The notes beneath the pieces were generated by a model that did no database searches, was not told the DNA's origin, and saw only the letters and a list, made by a program, of their open reading frames with translations. From contig JAVBOB010000004.1 of assembly GCA_031551125.1 (NCBI GenBank), positions 137,211-201,210 on the forward strand: DNA of 64,000 nucleotides. Reading direction: 5' to 3'. Position 1 is the first letter of the stretch; every line of letters starts with the position of its first letter. Shown piece by piece: positions 60,295-64,000 of this stretch. Position numbers and translations under genes: made by a program. Source of the stretch: JAIRNF01 sp031551125 (GTDB lineage Bacteria > Bacteroidota > Bacteroidia > Bacteroidales > UBA932).

Positions 60295-61353
60295 ATGGAT
60301 AAACAGCTGCTTGATTTTTTCACCGAACTACTTGAAAGCCCTTCACCATCCGGCTTCGAACAACCTACTCAAAAAGTTTTCAAACAATTTGTATCAAGCT
60401 ACGCCGACAACGTGCAAAGCGATGTAAACGGTAACGTAATTGCCGTAAAAGAAGGAGCGGGAAGTAAGCGTATAATGCTTATAGGTCACGGTGACGAAAT
60501 AGGCTTAATGGTAAAGTATATTGACGATAACGGCTACCTGCGGTTTAGCGCTATTGGCGGAGTTGATGTTGCCATCTTACAAGGGCTAAAGGTTGACATA
60601 CACAGTAGCAACGGCATAGTTCGTGGCGTTATAGGTAAAAAGCCCTTCCACCTGATGAAGAAAGACGGCTCGGAAAAACAGCTGATAATGGAAGAGCTGT
60701 GGATTGATATTGGTGCGAAAGATAAGCAGGAAGCGCTTTCTATGGTATCCGTCGGTGACCCTGTTACTTTTATCAGAGGCGTAGAGTTGCTTCCCAACGG
60801 GCTTATTAATTCTAAGGCTATTGACAATAAGGTAGGGATTTTTATTGCAGCGGCTGTGCTAAAAGCGCTTGAAGGAAAAACCACCAACGCCAGTATATAC
60901 GCTGTATCAGGCGTTCAGGAAGAGGTTAGCTACAAAGGCTCGTACACCTCTACCTACCAAATTGCACCTGATATTGGTATTGCTGTTGATGTTACCCACG
61001 CTACCGATTATCCATCGGTAGATAAGGCTATATTCGGGGATATTACCGTTAACGGAGGGCCAGCCGTAGCACGTGGTTCCCGCATTAACCCCCATGTGTA
61101 TGAATTGCTGATAAAATCGGCAAAGAAAACCGGTATCGCCTACCAAATTGAGCCTATACCCGGTGATTCTCGCACCGATGCGGAAGCCATCCACATTAGC
61201 CGAGAAGGTGTAGCGGCGGGCATTGTAAGCGTACCATGTCGCTACATGCATACACCGGGAGAGATAGTATCGCTCAACGATGTTGAAGCCATTGTTACGC
61301 TACTTACCGAGTTTTGCCTTGCTGTAAATGATGATACGAACCTGATTCCGTAA
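60295..61353 (+). CDS. M42 family metallo-aminopeptidase
   Basis: 352 residues. Two-zinc aminopeptidase (glutamyl aminopeptidase/TET type). Readable metal and catalytic residues: H65 and D67 (IGHGDEIGLM), D177 bridging (KAIDNKVG), E209/E210 (GVQEEVSYKG), D232 (VDVTHATD) and H319 (RYMHTPGE). The PDZ-like insertion is at ~70-165. Cytoplasmic; M42 enzymes assemble into dodecameric tetrahedra that trim peptides. A near-consensus element (TATCTTTA) is at ~60219-60226. Monocistronic. Confidence 0.92.
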   Translation: MDKQLLDFFTELLESPSPSGFEQPTQKVFKQFVSSYADNVQSDVNGNVIAVKEGAGSKRIMLIGHGDEIGLMVKYIDDNGYLRFSAIGGVDVAILQGLKVDIHSSNGIVRGVIGKKPFHLMKKDGSEKQLIMEELWIDIGAKDKQEALSMVSVGDPVTFIRGVELLPNGLINSKAIDNKVGIFIAAAVLKALEGKTTNASIYAVSGVQEEVSYKGSYTSTYQIAPDIGIAVDVTHATDYPSVDKAIFGDITVNGGPAVARGSRINPHVYELLIKSAKKTGIAYQIEPIPGDSRTDAEAIHISREGVAAGIVSVPCRYMHTPGEIVSLNDVEAIVTLLTEFCLAVNDDTNLIP

Positions 61354-61558
61354 GCTACAACAAAGAAAGGGCAAATGGTTCATGGCTACTGTTCTTTCTC
61401 CATAAAGTTAGCATCCCAGCTCCATTAGCACAAAGCGTAGATCAAAATTATTACTAACCAAGAAAAACGAACCACTTAAATAACCTTTCATTTAGCTACC
61501 CATCGTATAAGTAAAGCATAATTAATTGATATTGCCAATACAAACCAAGCCATAACGC

Positions 61559-61566
61559 TATATTTG
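61559..61566 (+). promoter_or_regulatory. -7 box TATATTTG for the outer-membrane barrel gene
   Basis: Perfect consensus, 37-44 bases before the ATG at 61603, with TTG about 24 bases upstream. Confidence 0.6.
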
Positions 61567-61602
61567 GCACATCAGATTTTATTATCAACTAAATGAAATT
61601 GT

Positions 61603-62514
61603 ATGAAAAGAAGTTTAGGTCTAACGTTATCTGCTATACTTATTGTTATAGCGGGAACAAATCTTAATGCCCAAAACCTATCAATCGGATTTCGTGGAGG
61701 GCTTAATATCCCCAACCTTACAGCCGGAGGAAACGATACACCCCTAAGCGAAGGATACAAATCACGCTTAGCGGGAGCCGGAGGTATTTTTGCCGAGTAC
61801 CAGTTCTCTAAGCTATTCTCAATACGGGTTGGTGTAGAGTATAGCGGACAAGGAGGGCAAAAGAACGGCATACAAGCCTTACCCTCTGATGTGTTCTTTG
61901 GAGGGGTAGTAGGTAATTTACCCGATACTGATCCTCAGAAACCCATGGTAGAGTCCTTAGTCACCAATGTGATAGAACCTGCAATGCCGCAATACCTATA
62001 CTACGATGTAGATAGCAAAGCTAAGTTTGACTACCTCATGGTTCCCGTACTGGCTAAGTTTGGCTGGGATCTCGGTCACAACTCTCCTTTCAGAGTATAT
62101 GTAAGCGCCGGTCCTTTTGTATCATACTTATTATCGGGGAAACGTGTACAATCGGGTACCAGCGGCATTTATGCCACTTCCGGTGAACAGCCTCTTTCCC
62201 AATATTTCGCAAGCCATACTACAATATCACCACAAGACCCCAGATATACACCCGCTATGGGCATACTAATGCAAGCAAGTGCTCCCGGTGATAAATCGAA
62301 CACGCAGAACATTACCGACGACCTATATAGATTCAATTTCGGTTTTGCCGGATACGCAGGTGTATCATATAGCTTTGCTCAACGGCATAGCATTTTCTTT
62401 GAAGGTGGCGGAAACTATGGTTTCATCAAGCTGCAAAAGAACGATAAGAATGGGGCTAACCGTATAGGTGCCGGTTCTATTATGTTGGGCTACACATACA
62501 CTTTTGGAAAATAA
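61603..62514 (+). CDS. Outer-membrane beta-barrel protein (PorT-like/PF13568 type)
   Basis: 303 residues. Signal peptide (~1-23, ending LNAQ), then alternating amphipathic strands: LSIGFRGGLNIPNLT, GGIFAEYQFSKLFSIRVGVE, FDYLMVPVLAKFGWD, RVYVSAGPFVSYLLSGK, FGFAGYAGVSYSFAQRHSIF, and the last strand SIMLGYTYTFGK with C-terminal aromatic spacing. Long loops near 80-140 and 165-225. Likely an 8-strand barrel of unknown role, not obviously a T9SS component. Followed by a strong terminator. Confidence 0.85.
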   Translation: MKRSLGLTLSAILIVIAGTNLNAQNLSIGFRGGLNIPNLTAGGNDTPLSEGYKSRLAGAGGIFAEYQFSKLFSIRVGVEYSGQGGQKNGIQALPSDVFFGGVVGNLPDTDPQKPMVESLVTNVIEPAMPQYLYYDVDSKAKFDYLMVPVLAKFGWDLGHNSPFRVYVSAGPFVSYLLSGKRVQSGTSGIYATSGEQPLSQYFASHTTISPQDPRYTPAMGILMQASAPGDKSNTQNITDDLYRFNFGFAGYAGVSYSFAQRHSIFFEGGGNYGFIKLQKNDKNGANRIGAGSIMLGYTYTFGK

Positions 62515-62603
62515 ATTGAAAACAATAAGCTACAGCGGCTAGCATTACTTCTAATGATTATCAGATAAGAGCCGAATAAAAATGTTTTTCAGCCAACCAT
62601 AGA

Positions 62604-62638
62604 TAAAGCCAAATGGAGATAATCCATTTGGCTTTAAT
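62604..62638. terminator. Terminator between barrel gene and Smr gene (convergent)
   Basis: AAAGCCAAATGG and its exact complement around AGATAAT, T-rich on the right. Confidence 0.82.
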
Positions 62639-62676
62639 AATCATACAGAATTATCTATAAAACGAATCTGTGTGTT

Positions 62677-63762
62677 CTATAGCAATACCATAGTCGCGCC
62701 GTACCCATACTCTTTAAATGAAGCATCTTGGTAGCGAACCTTTCCGGCATACTGCGTATCAAGCAAACGATGAATTTCATGTTTCAGCTTACCGTTACCA
62801 ACTCCATGAATAAAAACCATACGTTTGGTACCCGAACGCATACCTAGGTCTAAGGCCGTGGTAAAACGGCTCAGCTGTATATTTAATATTTCTGCATTGC
62901 TAAGCCCTACAACACTATCAACTAGAACGTCTATATGCAGATCTACTTCTTCTACCTCAATTTCTTGCTTCTTAACTGTTGTCGATGATATTTTTCCTTT
63001 TTTTTCCTTCATTGCTTTAGCAATCTCATCGGCTGTGGGAGCAAGAAAATCTGCTAGCGTTTGTTTGTTGCTTAGCAGCTTGTAAAGCAATGCTTTTTCC
63101 TCAAAATAATCATTCTCAATAAATACATTTGGTCTGAAAAGCTTAACCGGATTTAAAGTTAAGCCCAGCTGCTCCGGCTCACGTAGCTCGTAACGCCCTT
63201 CTTTATAGAGCATCAGTCCAACACTTAGCTGTTGAATAATGTTTGCTTCGTTTAAGTCAAACGCTTGTAAAAACAGCTTGCTATCAGGTTCCAGCTCTCC
63301 GCCCTGTAAATGGTTAATATAGCCATTAGCATCTAGTAGGCCTACTGTATATAGTAAGTGGTAAGAGCTATCATTAATTAAGTATAGCTCAATACCTCCT
63401 TCTGTAGGTTTATCCGGTTGCTTAGGGCAAAAGCCGAGTAAAATATTATAATCCTTACTGTTTTTATATGATGCTGAACGTTGCTCTTCTTCTTTCCGAA
63501 GAGAGGTATTTGTAGCTTCATTTCTACTCAGATGAGCCCCCTCTATCTTCGGCTTTAAAGCCGGAACATCTTTAATGGGTGCTACTGTTATACTAGCTTT
63601 AGCATCTCCGGCAGTCTCTACAACCACTACCTCTGTTACCAGTACAGGTATGTCAAAGCCATCGCTATCACGTACTACAACTTGGTTACCTGATAGCTTC
63701 ACCACTACCCCGCCGCCTACATCGTTTAGAAAGCGGACGGTATCTCCCAGCTTACATTGCAT
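62677..63762 (-). CDS. DUF2027 and Smr-domain protein
   Basis: 361 residues. N-terminal DUF2027 (~1-75; LGDTVRFLNDVGGGVVVKLS, VVVRDSDGFDIPVLVTEVV), a central beta-rich part (~100-245), and a C-terminal Smr domain (~272-361; EVDLHIDVL, LDLGMRSGTKRMVFIHGVGN, GKLKHEIHRLL). Smr domains nick branched DNA or cleave RNA, and the conserved DLHxxxL and HGxGxGxL motifs are here DLHIDVL and HGVGNGKL. The Bacteroidota role may be ribosome rescue or mRNA cleavage, but this is unproven. A degraded copy of its 3' end is at 58064. The -7 box TAACTTTG is at 63785. Confidence 0.88.
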   Translation of the reverse strand: MQCKLGDTVRFLNDVGGGVVVKLSGNQVVVRDSDGFDIPVLVTEVVVVETAGDAKASITVAPIKDVPALKPKIEGAHLSRNEATNTSLRKEEEQRSASYKNSKDYNILLGFCPKQPDKPTEGGIELYLINDSSYHLLYTVGLLDANGYINHLQGGELEPDSKLFLQAFDLNEANIIQQLSVGLMLYKEGRYELREPEQLGLTLNPVKLFRPNVFIENDYFEEKALLYKLLSNKQTLADFLAPTADEIAKAMKEKKGKISSTTVKKQEIEVEEVDLHIDVLVDSVVGLSNAEILNIQLSRFTTALDLGMRSGTKRMVFIHGVGNGKLKHEIHRLLDTQYAGKVRYQDASFKEYGYGATMVLL

Positions 63763-63784
63763 AGTATAAAAATCTAGTTGTTCA

Positions 63785-63792
63785 CAAAGTTA
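63785..63792 (-). promoter_or_regulatory. -7 box TAACTTTG for the DUF2027-Smr gene
   Basis: Perfect consensus, 23-30 bases upstream of the ATG at 63762. Confidence 0.55.
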
Positions 63793-63825
63793 TCAAAATT
63801 TGAGTTATACCCTATGGTATAAAAG

Positions 63826-63860
63826 CCAAAAAGCCCTTCAGGGATGAACCTGAAGGGCTT
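63826..63860 (-). terminator. rRNA operon terminator
   Basis: AAGCCCTTCAGG and its exact complement around six bases. On the minus strand it is followed by TTTTTGGCTTTTAT, immediately downstream of 5S rRNA. Confidence 0.85.
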
Positions 63861-63863
63861 GAA

Positions 63864-63971
63864 GGAGGCGGCGACCTACTCTCCCGCTTGCGCAGTACCA
63901 TCGGCGCTGGTGGGCTTAACGTCCCTGTTCGGAATGGGAAGGGGTGGAGCCCCACCGCAGTAGCCACCTAA
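63864..63971 (-). rRNA. rrf: 5S ribosomal RNA
   Basis: Read on the minus strand: 5' AGGTGGCTACTGCGG, then the conserved CCATTCCGAACAGGGACGTT, AAGCCC, GCGCCGATGGTACTGC and GGGAGAGTAGGTCGCCGCCT. The 5' and 3' ends pair (AGGTGGC with GCCGCCT). About 108 bases. The 23S gene should lie just past the right edge. Confidence 0.95.
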
Positions 63972-64000
63972 TCGTTTTGCATTCGCTTAGTGCTGTAATT

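Overview
The window comes from a Bacteroidota chromosome, most likely Bacteroidales or a relative. The evidence is two tandem SusC/SusD pairs, a Bat aerotolerance operon, a type IX secretion (T9SS) type B sorting domain, a TonB receptor with an HmuY-type lipoprotein, KDO biosynthesis (kdsA), tryptophanase, and many -7 boxes of the Bacteroidota form TAnnTTTG. No complete insertion sequence, CRISPR array or prophage is visible. Genus cannot be fixed from the sequence alone.

Layout. 0-3.8 kb: 5'-truncated serine beta-lactamase-like hydrolase, a tiny secreted basic protein, then an AT-rich accessory patch with a trypsin-like protease, a truncated membrane ORF and a cluster of short palindromes. 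3.8-11.2 kb: housekeeping genes (Na+/alanine symporter, LD-carboxypeptidase, cation efflux protein, DUF4783 protein, Tat-exported amidohydrolase, GNAT acetyltransferase). 11.2-14.7 kb: kdsA, a stand-alone four-helix-bundle (23S IVS/S23 family) gene bracketed by inverted repeats, rarA, and a conserved hypothetical. 14.9-20.3 kb: TonB receptor, HmuY-like lipoprotein and T9SS type B surface protein, a probable heme or iron uptake locus. 20.7-23.7 kb: exported nitroreductase, tryptophanase with a long leader carrying a 32-codon ORF, and a YXWGXW-repeat protein. 24.1-32.5 kb: moxR-DUF58-orf-batA-batB-batC-batD-batE in one operon. 33.0-39.9 kb: RND efflux triad followed by folC. 40.2-46.2 kb: secreted SH3 protein, MBL-fold hydrolase, DEDDy exonuclease, RlmI-like methyltransferase, free methionine sulfoxide reductase, secreted alpha/beta hydrolase. 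46.3-57.2 kb: two SusCD pairs, one with an extra surface lipoprotein. 57.3-58.5 kb: divergent XRE regulators over a perfect palindrome, a degraded copy of the 3' end of an Smr gene, and tRNA-Leu(CAA). 58.5-64 kb: Lrp regulator, ispD, YhbP-like protein, M42 peptidase, outer-membrane barrel, DUF2027-Smr protein, and 5S rRNA with its terminator. The rest of the rRNA operon lies beyond the right edge.

The most unusual material is intergenic. At least five families of word-like repeats occur as inverted pairs without any ORF: CCACATAGG-type, CAAAGAACAAGG-type, GAATTATAAAC-type, TCACCATTAAC-type and GTCATTGCGAG-type. A sixth set brackets the four-helix-bundle gene. There are also two composite hairpin-rich elements near 42.1 kb and 45.0 kb, one with a perfect 23-bp stem. 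A reasonable but unproven reading is that these are small mobile or RNA-encoding elements, some perhaps non-autonomous relatives of the four-helix-bundle element. Two decayed duplications (of tRNA-Leu and of the Smr gene end) also point to local rearrangement.
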